From contig NZ_CP099966.1 of the NCBI RefSeq assembly GCF_025403485.1, positions 620,001-684,000 on the forward strand: DNA of 64,000 bases. The letters run 5' to 3'. The position numbers and the translations under genes are program-made. The DNA comes from Chryseobacterium paludis. Lineage in GTDB: Bacteria > Bacteroidota > Bacteroidia > Flavobacteriales > Weeksellaceae. The notes below the pieces were generated by a model, which saw only the letters and a list, made by a program, of their open reading frames with translations, was not told the DNA's origin and did no database searches. The number at the start of each line of letters is the position of its first letter. Position 1 is the stretch's first letter. Below, piece by piece: positions 8,756 to 16,932 of the stretch.

Positions 8756-9409
8756 ATGAAATTTTTTATAGACACTGCCAATCTTTCTATGATTGAAGAA
8801 GCCCATGCTTTGGGTGTTTTAGACGGCGTTACAACCAATCCTTCTTTAATGGCTAAAGAAGGGATTTCCGGAAAAGAAGATATTCTTAACCATTATCTTA
8901 AAATTTGCGATATTGTAGATGGTGATGTAAGTGCCGAAGTTATAGGAATTACTTATGACGAAATGGTTAAAGAAGGAGAGGAATTGGCAGCACTGCATCC
9001 TCAGATTGTGGTAAAAGTTCCCATCATCAAAGACGGTATCAAAGCCATTAAATATTTTTCCCAAAAAGGAATCCGAACCAATTGTACCTTGATTTTTTCT
9101 TCAGGACAGGCTCTTCTGGCTGCAAAAGCCGGAGCAACGTATGTTTCGCCTTTTTTAGGCAGGCTGGATGATGTTTCTACAGATGGCTTAAATTTAATTG
9201 AAGAAATCAGAACCATTTATGATAATTACGGTTTTGAAACACAGATACTAGCAGCTTCTGTAAGACACAGTATGCACATTATCAATTGTGCAAAAATAGG
9301 TGCTGATGTTGTTACCTGTCCTTTGCCTCCCATTTTGTCATTGCTGAAACATCCTTTAACAGACAGTGGGTTGGATCAGTTTATCAAAGATTCAAAAAAA
9401 ATGAAATAA
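8756..9409 (+). CDS. Transaldolase (small TalC/fructose-6-phosphate aldolase-like type)
   Basis: A 217-residue transaldolase of the short subfamily, a cytoplasmic pentose-phosphate enzyme that transfers a dihydroxyacetone unit between sugar phosphates. [24 protein letters not shown] and [10 protein letters not shown] are diagnostic; Lys87 in VKVP is the Schiff-base lysine. [14 protein letters not shown] and [12 protein letters not shown] are also conserved. The short subfamily includes true transaldolases and fructose-6-phosphate aldolases, which cannot be separated with confidence by eye; the transketolase genes beside it favour transaldolase. It is first in an operon with the two transketolase subunits, with 4 bases between stop and next ATG. 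Confidence 0.93.
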   Translation: MKFFIDTANLSMIEEAHALGVLDGVTTNPSLMAKEGISGKEDILNHYLKICDIVDGDVSAEVIGITYDEMVKEGEELAALHPQIVVKVPIIKDGIKAIKYFSQKGIRTNCTLIFSSGQALLAAKAGATYVSPFLGRLDDVSTDGLNLIEEIRTIYDNYGFETQILAASVRHSMHIINCAKIGADVVTCPLPPILSLLKHPLTDSGLDQFIKDSKKMK

Positions 9410-9413
9410 TTAT

Positions 9414-10262
9414 ATGCAGCACGATCTTTTAAAACTCAAAAATATCGCTTCCCAGGTGAGAAGGGATATAGTAAGAATGGTTCATGCTTGTCAATCGGGT
9501 CATCCCGGAGGTTCGCTGGGATGTGCAGACTTTTTGGTCGCTCTGTATTTTGATGTGATGAAAAGAAATGAAGGATTTAATATGAGTGGAAAAGGGGAAG
9601 ATGTATTTTATCTTTCCAATGGCCATATTTCTCCGGTTTTTTATAGTGTTTTGGCACACGCAGGATATTTCGATAAATCAGAATTGGCAACTTTCAGAAA
9701 GCTAAATTCAAGATTGCAGGGACATCCTACCACACATGAGCACCTTCCCGGTGTTCGGGTAGCATCAGGCTCTCTAGGGCAAGGCTTGTCGGTAGCAATC
9801 GGCCATGCAGTGGGTAAAAAACTAAACAAAGATGAAAATTTAGTATTTACCCTTCACGGCGACGGCGAATTGCAGGAAGGACAAAACTGGGAAGCCATCA
9901 TGTACGCTTCTCACAATAAGGTAGATAATCTGATTGCAACTGTAGATTATAACGGTCAACAGATTGACGGACCGACTTCAAAAGTACTTTCTTTAGGTAA
10001 TCTTAAATCCAAATTTGAAGCCTTTGACTGGAATGTGCTGGAAGTAGAAAATGGAAATGATATGGAGGAAATTCTTATTGCTTTAGATGAGGCCAGATCG
10101 TTGACAGGAAAAGGCCAGCCGATTTGTATTCTCCTGAAAACAGGAATGGGTTACGGTGTAGATTATATGATGGGAAGTCACGCCTGGCATGGAAAAGCAC
10201 CTAACGATGAGCAATTGGCAAAAGCATTAGATCAGCTTGAAGAAACTTTGGGGGATTATTAA
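9414..10262 (+). CDS. Transketolase, N-terminal subunit
   Basis: A 282-residue thiamine-diphosphate-binding half of a split transketolase. GHPGGSLGCADFLVAL near the N-terminus, GSLGQGLSVAIGHA and the TPP/Mg motif GDGELQEGQNWEA followed by a conserved Asn (VDYNGQQIDG) are visible. Cytoplasmic, it works with the product of the next gene, which starts 11 bases downstream, to transfer two-carbon units in the non-oxidative pentose-phosphate pathway. Together with transaldolase it allows xylose and arabinose, via xylulose-5-phosphate, to enter glycolysis. Split transketolases are common in many bacteria, so the division is not a frameshift: this gene has its own stop and the next its own start. Confidence 0.95.
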   Translation: MQHDLLKLKNIASQVRRDIVRMVHACQSGHPGGSLGCADFLVALYFDVMKRNEGFNMSGKGEDVFYLSNGHISPVFYSVLAHAGYFDKSELATFRKLNSRLQGHPTTHEHLPGVRVASGSLGQGLSVAIGHAVGKKLNKDENLVFTLHGDGELQEGQNWEAIMYASHNKVDNLIATVDYNGQQIDGPTSKVLSLGNLKSKFEAFDWNVLEVENGNDMEEILIALDEARSLTGKGQPICILLKTGMGYGVDYMMGSHAWHGKAPNDEQLAKALDQLEETLGDY

Positions 10263-10273
10263 ACAGATATCAA

Positions 10274-11233
10274 ATGAAAAAATATACTTACACAGAAAAA
10301 AAAGATACCAGAAGTGGTTTTGGAGCTGGTCTTGCTGAACTAGCAGACAAAAATCCTGAGGTTGTGGCTCTTTGCGCTGACCTTATCGGTTCATTGAAAA
10401 TGGAAAAATTCATAGAAAAAGCACCAGAGCGTTTTTTCCAGATCGGGATTGCGGAAGCGAATATGATTGGTATTGCCGCAGGTTTGGCAACGGAAGGTAA
10501 AATTCCGTTTACAGGAACATTTGCCAACTTTTCTACGGGAAGAGTGTACGACCAGGTTCGTCAGTCTGTTGCCTATTCCGATAAGAATGTGAAAATCTGT
10601 GCTTCACACGCAGGTCTTACTTTAGGCGAAGACGGTGCAACGCATCAGATTCTGGAAGATATCGGTTTGATGAAAATGCTTCCGGGGATGACTGTTATCA
10701 ATACTTGCGACTACAATCAGACCAAAGCAGCAACTATTGCTATTGCAGATTATGAGGGTCCGGTTTATCTGCGTTTCGGAAGACCTGTAATTCCTGTTTT
10801 TACGGATGAGAATCAAAACTTTGAGATTGGGAAAGCTTGGATGGTGAATGAAGGAAAAGATGTTACCATCGTTGCGACCGGTCATTTGGTTTGGGAAGCA
10901 ATAAAAGCGGGAGAACTCCTGGAAGAACAGGGAATTGATGCTGAAATTATCAATATCCATACTATAAAGCCTTTGGATGCTGCTGCTATTTTAAATTCAG
11001 TAAAAAAAACGCGGTGTGTTGTTACTGCCGAAGAGCATAACAGATTAGGAGGTTTAGGTGACAGTATTGCTCACCTTTTGATCACAGAATATCTTGCCCC
11101 TCAGGAATATGTTGCGGTAAATGACAGTTTTGGAGAAAGTGGAACACCTGATCAACTGATGGAAAAATATGGGCTTACAGCCGGTGACATCGTGGAAGCT
11201 GCAAAAAAAGCAATGAAAAGGAAAATTCATTAA
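10274..11233 (+). CDS. Transketolase, C-terminal subunit
   Basis: A 319-residue pyrimidine-binding plus C-terminal domain half of transketolase. FQIGIAEANMIGIAAGLA contains the Glu that activates the thiamine cofactor in the partner's site. GLTLGEDGATHQILEDIGLM, LRFGRPVIPVF and the C-terminal EEHNRLGGLGDSIA are family motifs. It starts 11 bases after the N-terminal subunit stop and forms the active enzyme with it. The following gap of about 100 bases before galK holds no clear terminator, so read-through into galK and galT is possible. Confidence 0.95.
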   Translation: MKKYTYTEKKDTRSGFGAGLAELADKNPEVVALCADLIGSLKMEKFIEKAPERFFQIGIAEANMIGIAAGLATEGKIPFTGTFANFSTGRVYDQVRQSVAYSDKNVKICASHAGLTLGEDGATHQILEDIGLMKMLPGMTVINTCDYNQTKAATIAIADYEGPVYLRFGRPVIPVFTDENQNFEIGKAWMVNEGKDVTIVATGHLVWEAIKAGELLEEQGIDAEIINIHTIKPLDAAAILNSVKKTRCVVTAEEHNRLGGLGDSIAHLLITEYLAPQEYVAVNDSFGESGTPDQLMEKYGLTAGDIVEAAKKAMKRKIH

Positions 11234-11336
11234 TTTAAAAATACCTGCTTTTCTTTTTTAAATATTTCTGGCAAAAAGCTAGAATTAAATTTTAAGGCTC
11301 AATTCATTTAAAAAAAGAAAATTGCAGTCATTGATA

Positions 11337-12521
11337 ATGGAGAAATTAATCAATTATACAATAGAAGCATTCCAATCGGTATTCGAGTCCGAGCCGGAAA
11401 GTATTTTTCTGGCTCCGGGACGAATTAATATCATCGGTGAGCACGTAGATTATAGCGATGGTTTCGTACTTCCTGCTGCTATTGACAAATATATCTGCTT
11501 TGCTGTAAGAAAAGTTGATAATTCGGAAAATTGCACCTTTTTTGCTAAAGACTTTGACGATTCTTTTAGTTTTAATATCACCCAAAAGCAAAGTCCGGTT
11601 TCACAGATGTGGGTTAATTATTTATTGGGTGTATTTAATGTTATTCAGGAAAGCGGAAAAAAGATCGGAGGTTTACAAATTGCCTTTAGCAGTACCATTC
11701 CAATGGGTTCCGGTTTATCGTCGTCAGCAGCTCTAGAATGCGGATTTGCTTTTATTCTCAACGAACTTTTTGATTTAAATTTAACAAAGAAAGATTTAGC
11801 TCTCATTGGTCAGAAATCCGAACACACCTTTGTCGGTGTGAAGTGTGGAATTATGGATCAGTTCGCATCCGTTTTTGGAAAAGAACATCAAGTGATAATG
11901 CTGGATTGCAATTCCCTGGAGCATCAGTATTTCGAAGCCAATATAGAAGGTTATAGTCTGGTGCTTTTCGACAGTTGTGTAAAACATACACATCTTACTT
12001 CCGGCTACAATGACAGGAGAAAGGATGTTGATAAAGCTAAAAAGATATTATGGAAGAAGTTTCCTGAAGTTGAGAAATTCAGAGACTTCAGTTTTTCAAT
12101 GCTGGATGAAGTGAGAGCAGAAATAGGAGAGACCTCCTACAAAAGAAGTCTTTATCTTTTAAAGGAAATCAAAAGAGTTGAAAAAGCTGCCAAAGCTTTG
12201 TCAGAAGGTAACATAAAATATCTGGGTACACTTCTTAGTGAAACGCATTCCGGACTTTCCACTGAATTTGAAGTGAGTTGCAAAGAACTTGATTTTATGG
12301 TAGAGGAGACTTTAAAGGAAGAAGGTGTCTTAGGCGCAAGAATAATGGGCGGCGGTTTTGGAGGATGCAGTATCAATCTTATTAAAAGTGAGAATGTAGA
12401 TGATGTGATTGAAAAAATAACCCAAAAATACAAGGTAGATTTTGGTATCGAAATGAAAGTGTACCGCGTGAAAATATCGGATGGAATCAATGAATACGAA
12501 AGAAATGAATTTATCATTTAA
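11337..12521 (+). CDS. galK: Galactokinase
   Basis: A 394-residue GHMP-family galactokinase that phosphorylates alpha-D-galactose at C1 in the cytoplasm, the first step of the Leloir pathway. The sugar-binding signature GRINIIGEHVDYSDG, the ATP-binding PMGSGLSSSAALE, the catalytic Asp174 in GIMDQFAS and the late GARIMGGGFGGCSI are all present. I place the start at ATG 11337 (MEKLINYTIEAFQ), not at the TTG 15 bases earlier, because that matches family length. The 3' end overlaps the start of galT, so the two are translationally coupled. Galactose may come from pectin or hemicellulose side chains. No galE or galM lies in the window. Confidence 0.95.
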   Translation: MEKLINYTIEAFQSVFESEPESIFLAPGRINIIGEHVDYSDGFVLPAAIDKYICFAVRKVDNSENCTFFAKDFDDSFSFNITQKQSPVSQMWVNYLLGVFNVIQESGKKIGGLQIAFSSTIPMGSGLSSSAALECGFAFILNELFDLNLTKKDLALIGQKSEHTFVGVKCGIMDQFASVFGKEHQVIMLDCNSLEHQYFEANIEGYSLVLFDSCVKHTHLTSGYNDRRKDVDKAKKILWKKFPEVEKFRDFSFSMLDEVRAEIGETSYKRSLYLLKEIKRVEKAAKALSEGNIKYLGTLLSETHSGLSTEFEVSCKELDFMVEETLKEEGVLGARIMGGGFGGCSINLIKSENVDDVIEKITQKYKVDFGIEMKVYRVKISDGINEYERNEFII

Positions 12522-13554
12522 TCAGAAAAAACATCCTCATAGAAGATACAACCCTCTTTTGGGTGAATGGATCCTGGTGTCTCCACAAAGAGCAAGCCGC
12601 CCCTGGCAAGGACAAACCGAAAAAGTTTTCGAAGAAAAACTTCCTATTCACGACCCAAATTGCTACCTGTGTTCAGGAAATCTGCGTGTTAATGGTGAAA
12701 GAAATCCTGATTATAAAGGCGTCTATGTTTTTGATAACGATTTTGGTTCATTGATGAAAGATGATGTTGAATTTACTGAAGAACAATCTGATCTTTTTTT
12801 ATTAAAGCCAGAACGAGGGATTAACAGGGTCATTTGTTTTTCTGAAAATCACAGTCTTACTTTACCGCAAATGGAAGTAAACGATATAAAAAAAGTGGTT
12901 GATGTATGGCAACAGCAATATGAGGAATTGGGAGCTGAAGATTATATTAATCATGTTCAGATTTTTGAGAACAAAGGCAATGTAATGGGATGTAGCAATC
13001 CCCATCCACATGGGCAGATATGGGCACAGTCTTCAATTCCTTCTTCAGTTTTGAAGACGATGGAAAATTTTAAAAAGTATTTTAATAAAAATAAAAAATC
13101 ACTTTTAGAAGTCTATCTCAAAAAAGAATTAGAGCTTAAAGAAAGAATCGTTCTGGAAAACAAACATTTTGTAGCATTAGTTCCATTTTGGGCGATCTGG
13201 CCATACGAAACGATGATCATCAGCAAACAAAAAATTGAAAATATCCTGCAGTTTTCTGAACCTGAAAAGCATGCTCTGGCAGAGATTATTAGCCTTATGA
13301 CGACCAAATATGATAATCTTTTTGAAATTTCTTTCCCGTATTCAGCAGGAATTCACCAGTCACCAACTGATGGAAAACCACATCCGGAATGGCATTTCCA
13401 CATGCATTTTTATCCGCCCTTGCTGCGAAGCCGTGAAGTGAAAAAATTTATGGTTGGTTACGAAATGCTGGCAGAATCACAGCGAGATATCACACCAGAA
13501 CAGAGTGCTGAAATATTACAAAATCTTTCCATTGTGCATTACAAAAATCTATAA
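12508..13554 (+). CDS. galT: Galactose-1-phosphate uridylyltransferase
   Basis: A 348-residue enzyme that exchanges UMP between UDP-glucose and galactose-1-phosphate, the second Leloir step. HPHRRYNPLLGEWILVSP opens the domain, CYLCSGN holds Zn-binding cysteines, and NPHPHGQIW contains the active-site H166-P-H168, with His168 as the uridylylated residue. Three in-frame ATGs are possible (12481, 12490, 12508). I prefer 12508, preceded by GAAAGAA, because homologues begin just before HPHRRYNP. With this start the gene overlaps galK by 14 bases, with the first by 41. Either way it is coupled to galK. Confidence 0.94.
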   Translation, partial: NLSFNQKKHPHRRYNPLLGEWILVSPQRASRPWQGQTEKVFEEKLPIHDPNCYLCSGNLRVNGERNPDYKGVYVFDNDFGSLMKDDVEFTEEQSDLFLLKPERGINRVICFSENHSLTLPQMEVNDIKKVVDVWQQQYEELGAEDYINHVQIFENKGNVMGCSNPHPHGQIWAQSSIPSSVLKTMENFKKYFNKNKKSLLEVYLKKELELKERIVLENKHFVALVPFWAIWPYETMIISKQKIENILQFSEPEKHALAEIISLMTTKYDNLFEISFPYSAGIHQSPTDGKPHPEWHFHMHFYPPLLRSREVKKFMVGYEMLAESQRDITPEQSAEILQNLSIVHYKNL

Positions 13555-13565
13555 TTAAAAGTGTT

Positions 13566-13573
13566 TAACTTTG
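13566..13573 (+). promoter_or_regulatory. Bacteroidetes -7 promoter box before HAD gene
   Basis: TAACTTTG (TAnnTTTG consensus) 12 bases after the galT stop and 65 bases before the HAD ATG at 13639. It may give the phosphatase its own promoter. Confidence 0.5.
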
Positions 13574-13638
13574 CACTGTAAATTTAATTGAATTATAATC
13601 AAGAAGTCCAATTTGATTTTCTTGTAAAGAATATTATT

Positions 13639-14436
13639 ATGACAGATATTAAACTGATTGTCACAGATATGGATGGCACGTTTCTCAATTCAGATTACAA
13701 AGTAAGTCCTAACTTTCCTACCATCTTCGAAGAACTAAAAAAAAGAAATATATTGTTTGTCCCTGCGAGCGGCAGACAAATGCCCGGTATTACCCAATAT
13801 TTTGAAGACATTAAAAATGATATCGGCTTTATTGCAGAAAATGGAGGATATGTAGTTTATAAAAATAAAGAACTTTTCGCTGATAAATTAGATTATAAAT
13901 TTATTGTTGATATTGTAACGGCTATACGTCAAATTCCTGGTGCCAGAGCAGTTTTGTCTGCAAAAAAGAAAGCCTACTATGAAAGTGATGATCAGCAATT
14001 TATTGATTATTTTACAAAATATTATACTGAAAATCAAAAAGTAAATAACTTGACAGAAGAGGTAGATGATGACGCATTCAAAATCGCAGTTTATCATCCC
14101 GGGGGTTCCGAAAAGAATCTTTATCCTTTCCTGAAAAAATTCGAAGAGGACAATCTGGAAGTCGTTATATCCGGAAAATATTGGTTGGATATAATGAATA
14201 AAGACATCAACAAAGGCAATGCATTAGAAAAATTACAGAATCTTCTTAATATTTTGCCCTCCCAGACAATGTCTTTCGGAGACTATATGAATGATATTAC
14301 TATGCTGGAAAAATCAAAATATTCTTACGCAATGGAAAACGCTCATCCTTCTGTAAAGAATGCTGCTCGTTTTTCTACACTTTCAAACGACGATTTTGGT
14401 GTGTTAGAAACAATTAGTGAGTATTTGAAAATTTAG
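13639..14436 (+). CDS. Cof-type HAD-IIB sugar-phosphate phosphatase
   Basis: A 265-residue cytoplasmic HAD-superfamily hydrolase of the Cof subfamily. Motif I is VTDMDGTFLN with nucleophile Asp10 and Asp12; motif II is the VPASGR stretch; motif IV is SFGDYMNDITML with Mg-binding Asp residues. The alpha/beta C2 cap typical of type IIB lies between them. The start is ATG 13639; an upstream TTG in frame would add residues not seen in the family. Such enzymes dephosphorylate sugar phosphates or other small phosphoesters, and this one may relieve sugar-phosphate build-up from the preceding Leloir and pentose genes. The exact substrate is unknown. A terminator follows directly. Confidence 0.9.
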   Translation: MTDIKLIVTDMDGTFLNSDYKVSPNFPTIFEELKKRNILFVPASGRQMPGITQYFEDIKNDIGFIAENGGYVVYKNKELFADKLDYKFIVDIVTAIRQIPGARAVLSAKKKAYYESDDQQFIDYFTKYYTENQKVNNLTEEVDDDAFKIAVYHPGGSEKNLYPFLKKFEEDNLEVVISGKYWLDIMNKDINKGNALEKLQNLLNILPSQTMSFGDYMNDITMLEKSKYSYAMENAHPSVKNAARFSTLSNDDFGVLETISEYLKI

Positions 14437-14443
14437 TTCACAC

Positions 14444-14470
14444 CTGAAGGTCAGAGGGACTTTCAGTTTT
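14444..14470 (+). terminator. Rho-independent terminator of the sugar-phosphate operon
   Basis: Stem CTGAAGGTC (14444-14452) / GACTTTCAG (14458-14466) with one G-U pair and a 5-base loop, followed by TTTT. It starts 8 bases after the HAD stop codon. Confidence 0.75.
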
Positions 14471-14953
14471 AAAAATTGTAGCATTAATAGTATATAAATT
14501 TCGTCTCTAGAATAATTGCAATTCCATGACTTATGTCCTTTATGTTCACCTGGTAATTTGACTGTATCTCAGATTAAAACTCTTTACCTCGTTTTATTGC
14601 ACAGCCTTCTCATAGCAATTGAAAACTTCTTTACGGAAACGAACAGCCCCGACAAGCTCGTATTTTTTCTTTGTATATTATTAACAACTATTGCAATCAC
14701 ATACAGCAGTTAAAATCTTTCATACTGATTTGATTAGAGAAGCTCGGCATACATATGCCGAGCTTCTTTGTTGAGATAAAATCTCAGTTTGAAAATGTTT
14801 TTTTCATGGTTTTTAGAATCATACCAAATATAATAAAATATTTTCACTATTGAGTGTTATATTTAATTAAAATTGCATATAATTCATTATTTATTAATTA
14901 AATGTAACATATTGTTAAAATTAGCGGTTACCATAGGAGTGTCTTTAAATAAT
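14471..14953. other. AT-rich spacer, no credible gene
   Basis: No supported coding region. An open frame at 14516-14713 begins with TTG, has no recognisable family pattern and is probably chance. The stretch holds one strong hairpin terminator (listed separately) and marks the start of a decayed segment. Confidence 0.5.
14739..14771. terminator. Strong hairpin terminator without an obvious gene
   Basis: Perfect 12-bp stem GAAGCTCGGCAT (14739-14750) / ATGCCGAGCTTC (14755-14766) with a 4-base loop, followed by TTTGTT. No convincing gene precedes it on either strand, so it may belong to a lost gene. Confidence 0.75.
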
Positions 14954-15140
14954 GTTTACAGACATTAGCCTGTCACCTGGTTACTTTTTTCAATGAGGTA
15001 CAATCTGTATTAAAAGACGAGGCCACCGACAGTATTTATTACAATATTGTAAGTACTCCAACATGAGAATCAGATGTCTCTGAAAGAAGCCTGCCTTGAA
15101 GATCTTCGCCTTCATAATGAAGACCTGAAAGAGTTTATAG
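14954..15140 (+). pseudogene. Terpene synthase gene remnant
   Basis: This 187-base stretch is nearly identical to bases 18046-18234, the part of the first intact terpene synthase gene that holds the Mg-binding NSE motif and the following helices. It starts and ends abruptly inside the gene and has lost 2 bases (GTAAGTAC here against GTAAAAGTAC), which shifts the frame. After the shift the frame continues past the end of the homology and stops at 15212. It is therefore a fragment of a third paralogue, or of a duplicated copy, left after a deletion. It cannot make a functional synthase. Confidence 0.9.
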
Positions 15141-15144
15141 AAGT

Positions 15145-15392
15145 TTTTATGGTAAGAATGATGTTTATTTTATACAATTCGATTTATGATTCGGTGAAGA
15201 ACCGGGAGTAACAAAAATCCATTAAAATAAACTATTTGACATCTATAATTCAAATTTATGAAAAAAGAAAAAAAATTTAAAATTCATCCAAAAGATTTTT
15301 TTCCTGTAAGTAATGGAACATTATGTAATGTTCCTGGATAATACTTTGGTCGAGATGTAAACAACTGTCAGGTTTAATTTCATCATAGTTAA
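15145..15392 (+). repeat. Direct repeat, copy 1 (about 248 bp)
   Basis: Matches bases 19575-19798 downstream of the second terpene synthase. The two copies differ by a 24-base insertion here (between GATTTA and ACAAAAA), several single-base indels and few substitutions. It directly abuts the synthase remnant. A 27-codon frame at 15258-15341 is intact in this copy only; the other copy has a shifted frame, so I do not call it a gene. Confidence 0.9.
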
Positions 15393-15524
15393 CATTTTGA
15401 TTTAGTAGAACAATTATTCAATGTTATTTAGAAGGGTGAGAAGAGGTACTAAGTGTTCGACAGAGGACTCTCTCTCCCCGCTATAAGTGAGAGTATACTC
15501 AAACAAATGCTTAAAAAAGCTAAT

Positions 15525-15562
15525 AAAGCCTGCAATTTTTTAAAATTGCAGGCTTTTTTTTT
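15525..15562. terminator. Strong hairpin with T-run, orphan
   Basis: Perfect 15-bp stem AAAGCCTGCAATTTT (15525-15539) / AAAATTGCAGGCTTT (15542-15556) with a 2-base loop and a following T-run to 15562. Clear rho-independent terminator form, but no intact gene precedes it on the + strand. Confidence 0.85.
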
Positions 15563-15600
15563 GAGGAAATCCCAAAAATTGCAAAAGCCTCATAATTTAT

Positions 15601-15783
15601 AGCTGTAGTTGGATTCACTTCTTTAGTGATGAAAGAAAATTTTTAGAATCATTTGGAACAAGCTCTGATATGTTTACAACGGTAAAAGAGCAAGTAGAAA
15701 TTTTAGATGAAATGCTACATTTCAATGATGTTGCAAAAACTGAATATGCGAAAATAGTTACTAATTATTCTGAGAGAATTTAA
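15601..15783 (+). pseudogene. Probable gene remnant (C-terminal fragment)
   Basis: An open frame without a proper start encodes about 60 residues with protein-like composition, including FFSDERKFLESFG, VKEQVEILDEMLHFND and AKTEYAKIVTNYSERI before the stop at 15781-15783. The only internal ATG is at 15670 and would give 37 residues. The amphipathic, acidic/basic pattern suggests a genuine former coding sequence, but I cannot name a family. It lies among other decayed pieces. Confidence is low; it could be a small real gene with an unusual start. Confidence 0.35.
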
Positions 15784-15976
15784 TTTTGATTAACTGTAGT
15801 CTAAAATTTTGACCCAAGTCGTGAAGTGGTGTAATTTTCACTTCATTAGTTAAGATATTAATATACAAACAATCAATAATTAACAAATAAGCCACCTACA
15901 GGGTAGCTTATTTAGCTACAGGTAATGTGACAAGAAGGAGTAAGAGAAAGATGTGTTACGAGAGAGTGTTAGCGCG

Positions 15977-16105
15977 ATGAAATTAGAAGCCATGTACATT
16001 GGACAAGTGGAGGATCCAGAGTGTTGAGGTAAATGGTCAGAAGTTAGTGAGATTAATAATGTCGTATGGACGAACGGAATAAAAGAAAAAGGTGTAACGT
16101 TTTAG
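15977..16105 (+). pseudogene. Possible small gene interrupted by TGA
   Basis: From ATG 15977 the frame reads MKLEAMYIGQVEDPEC, meets TGA at 16025-16027, and continues in the same frame as GKWSEVSEINNVVWTNGIKE until TAG at 16103-16105. That final stop lies inside a terminator hairpin, as at the end of a real gene. The residues look protein-like on both sides of the TGA, so a nonsense-mutated gene fragment is the simplest reading. In the same frame a further open stretch reaches back to a TAA near 15942. Family not recognised. Confidence 0.35.
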
Positions 16106-16115
16106 CTACACCTTT
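16088..16115. terminator. Hairpin terminator
   Basis: Stem AAAGGTGTA (16088-16096) / TACACCTTT (16107-16115) with a 10-base loop. It lies between the interrupted small frame on the + strand and the small gene on the - strand, and may serve both. Confidence 0.65.
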
Positions 16116-16159
16116 ATATTGTTTATTTACTCTTTGAAGATATAAAATAATTCAATTTA

Positions 16160-16321
16160 TTACTCCTCATTTTTTGGCTTAAAGCTTCTACCTGCTCCTT
16201 GTCTTAGGAATGTAATTTTCCCTTGTGTTTGCTTAGCTTTTTCAAGAACTTCCAAAGCTCTTGTTCGTTCGTTCATTTTTCCTGCATGTGTTATGCTGTG
16301 CTGACTTTCACTTTTTTTCAT
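16160..16321 (-). CDS. Small basic protein, 53 residues, unknown
   Basis: A complete 53-codon frame: ATG at 16319-16321, stop at 16160-16162. The product is hydrophilic and basic, with an N-terminal MKKSESQHSITHAGKMNER, a helical centre (RALEVLEKAKQTQGKITFLR) and a Gly/Lys-rich tail QGAGRSFKPKNEE. There is no signal peptide or membrane segment. Codon use looks ordinary for the region, and it is followed by a hairpin at 16088-16115 that could terminate it. It could be a small nucleic-acid-binding or regulatory protein, but I recognise no family. The composition makes it more credible than a chance frame. Confidence 0.5.
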   Translation of the reverse strand: MKKSESQHSITHAGKMNERTRALEVLEKAKQTQGKITFLRQGAGRSFKPKNEE

Positions 16322-16443
16322 ATATCAATATAGTGAAAATAATTGACAAAAACAAATATTAAATATTCCGGCTTACTGGCAGCGGTTGGTTGCTGATTTT
16401 CAGAATTAATTTATTGTGTTAAATCTCTTGTTAGTTGAAATAA

Positions 16444-16932
16444 CTAAGGTTTAACAAGCATTGCATAGCTGATTGGATAATTTTCTTTTTCCACACTGAG
16501 AAGAATGCCTCTTCGTTTACTACTGAACTGCGAATAATGAAGAGAAATTGTATCACCTACTTCAACAGGGTATGTTATATTTGCATACGTGACGTCAAAT
16601 CTCTCCGGACCGAAAAAAAAGATCATTTCCTCTCCAGGAGGCTCCTTTCGGGTGATTTTACCTGTTAATACAGTTTTTTGATTATTTAATGAGACTTCAT
16701 GTTTATTAATACTGTAAAAAGCAGAAATATTATAGGCAAGGACGACAGCAAGGAAAATGAGAAAATACACTAATCCCCAAAAATAAATTAAGACTAACAG
16801 CGGCAGTAACAGAACATTTATCTGGTAATGATTTTTTATCGTCTTTTCAATTACTAGTTTGTCTTTTTCCGTTAAAGGCAGAAGAACAGTGGTGTATAAA
16901 TTATTTGCGTTTTCGTAAAGCTGATCATGCAT
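16444..16932 (-). CDS. Hypothetical inner-membrane protein
   Basis: A 162-residue protein not recognised by family. An N-terminal soluble helix of about 38 residues precedes two adjacent hydrophobic segments (INVLLLPLLVLIYFWGLVYF and LIFLAVVLAYNISAFYSI). A C-terminal beta-rich domain follows with HEVSLNNQKTVLTGKITRKE and VGDTISLHYSQFSSKRRGIL, which resembles a small OB/SH3-like barrel as in short membrane-linked proteins. It stands alone between decayed DNA and the terpene synthases, reading in the opposite direction to the synthases. Confidence 0.7.
   Translation of the reverse strand: MHDQLYENANNLYTTVLLPLTEKDKLVIEKTIKNHYQINVLLLPLLVLIYFWGLVYFLIFLAVVLAYNISAFYSINKHEVSLNNQKTVLTGKITRKEPPGEEMIFFFGPERFDVTYANITYPVEVGDTISLHYSQFSSKRRGILLSVEKENYPISYAMLVKP

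Noticed and set aside
14516..14713. 65-codon frame with hydrophobic end
   Set aside because: Starts with TTG, no recognisable pattern, lies in decayed AT-rich DNA; probably chance.
15258..15341. 27-codon frame inside the direct repeat, possible peptide
   Set aside because: The second copy of the repeat (about 19665) has a 1-base shift and stops early, so the frame is not kept; no support for a gene.
15440..15500. Possible tRNA or structured RNA
   Set aside because: Only a short ACTCTC/GAGAGT pairing is visible and no cloverleaf or CCA end can be drawn.
16025..16027. TGA as selenocysteine codon
   Set aside because: No selenocysteine machinery or SECIS-like hairpin directly after it is evident; gene decay explains it better.
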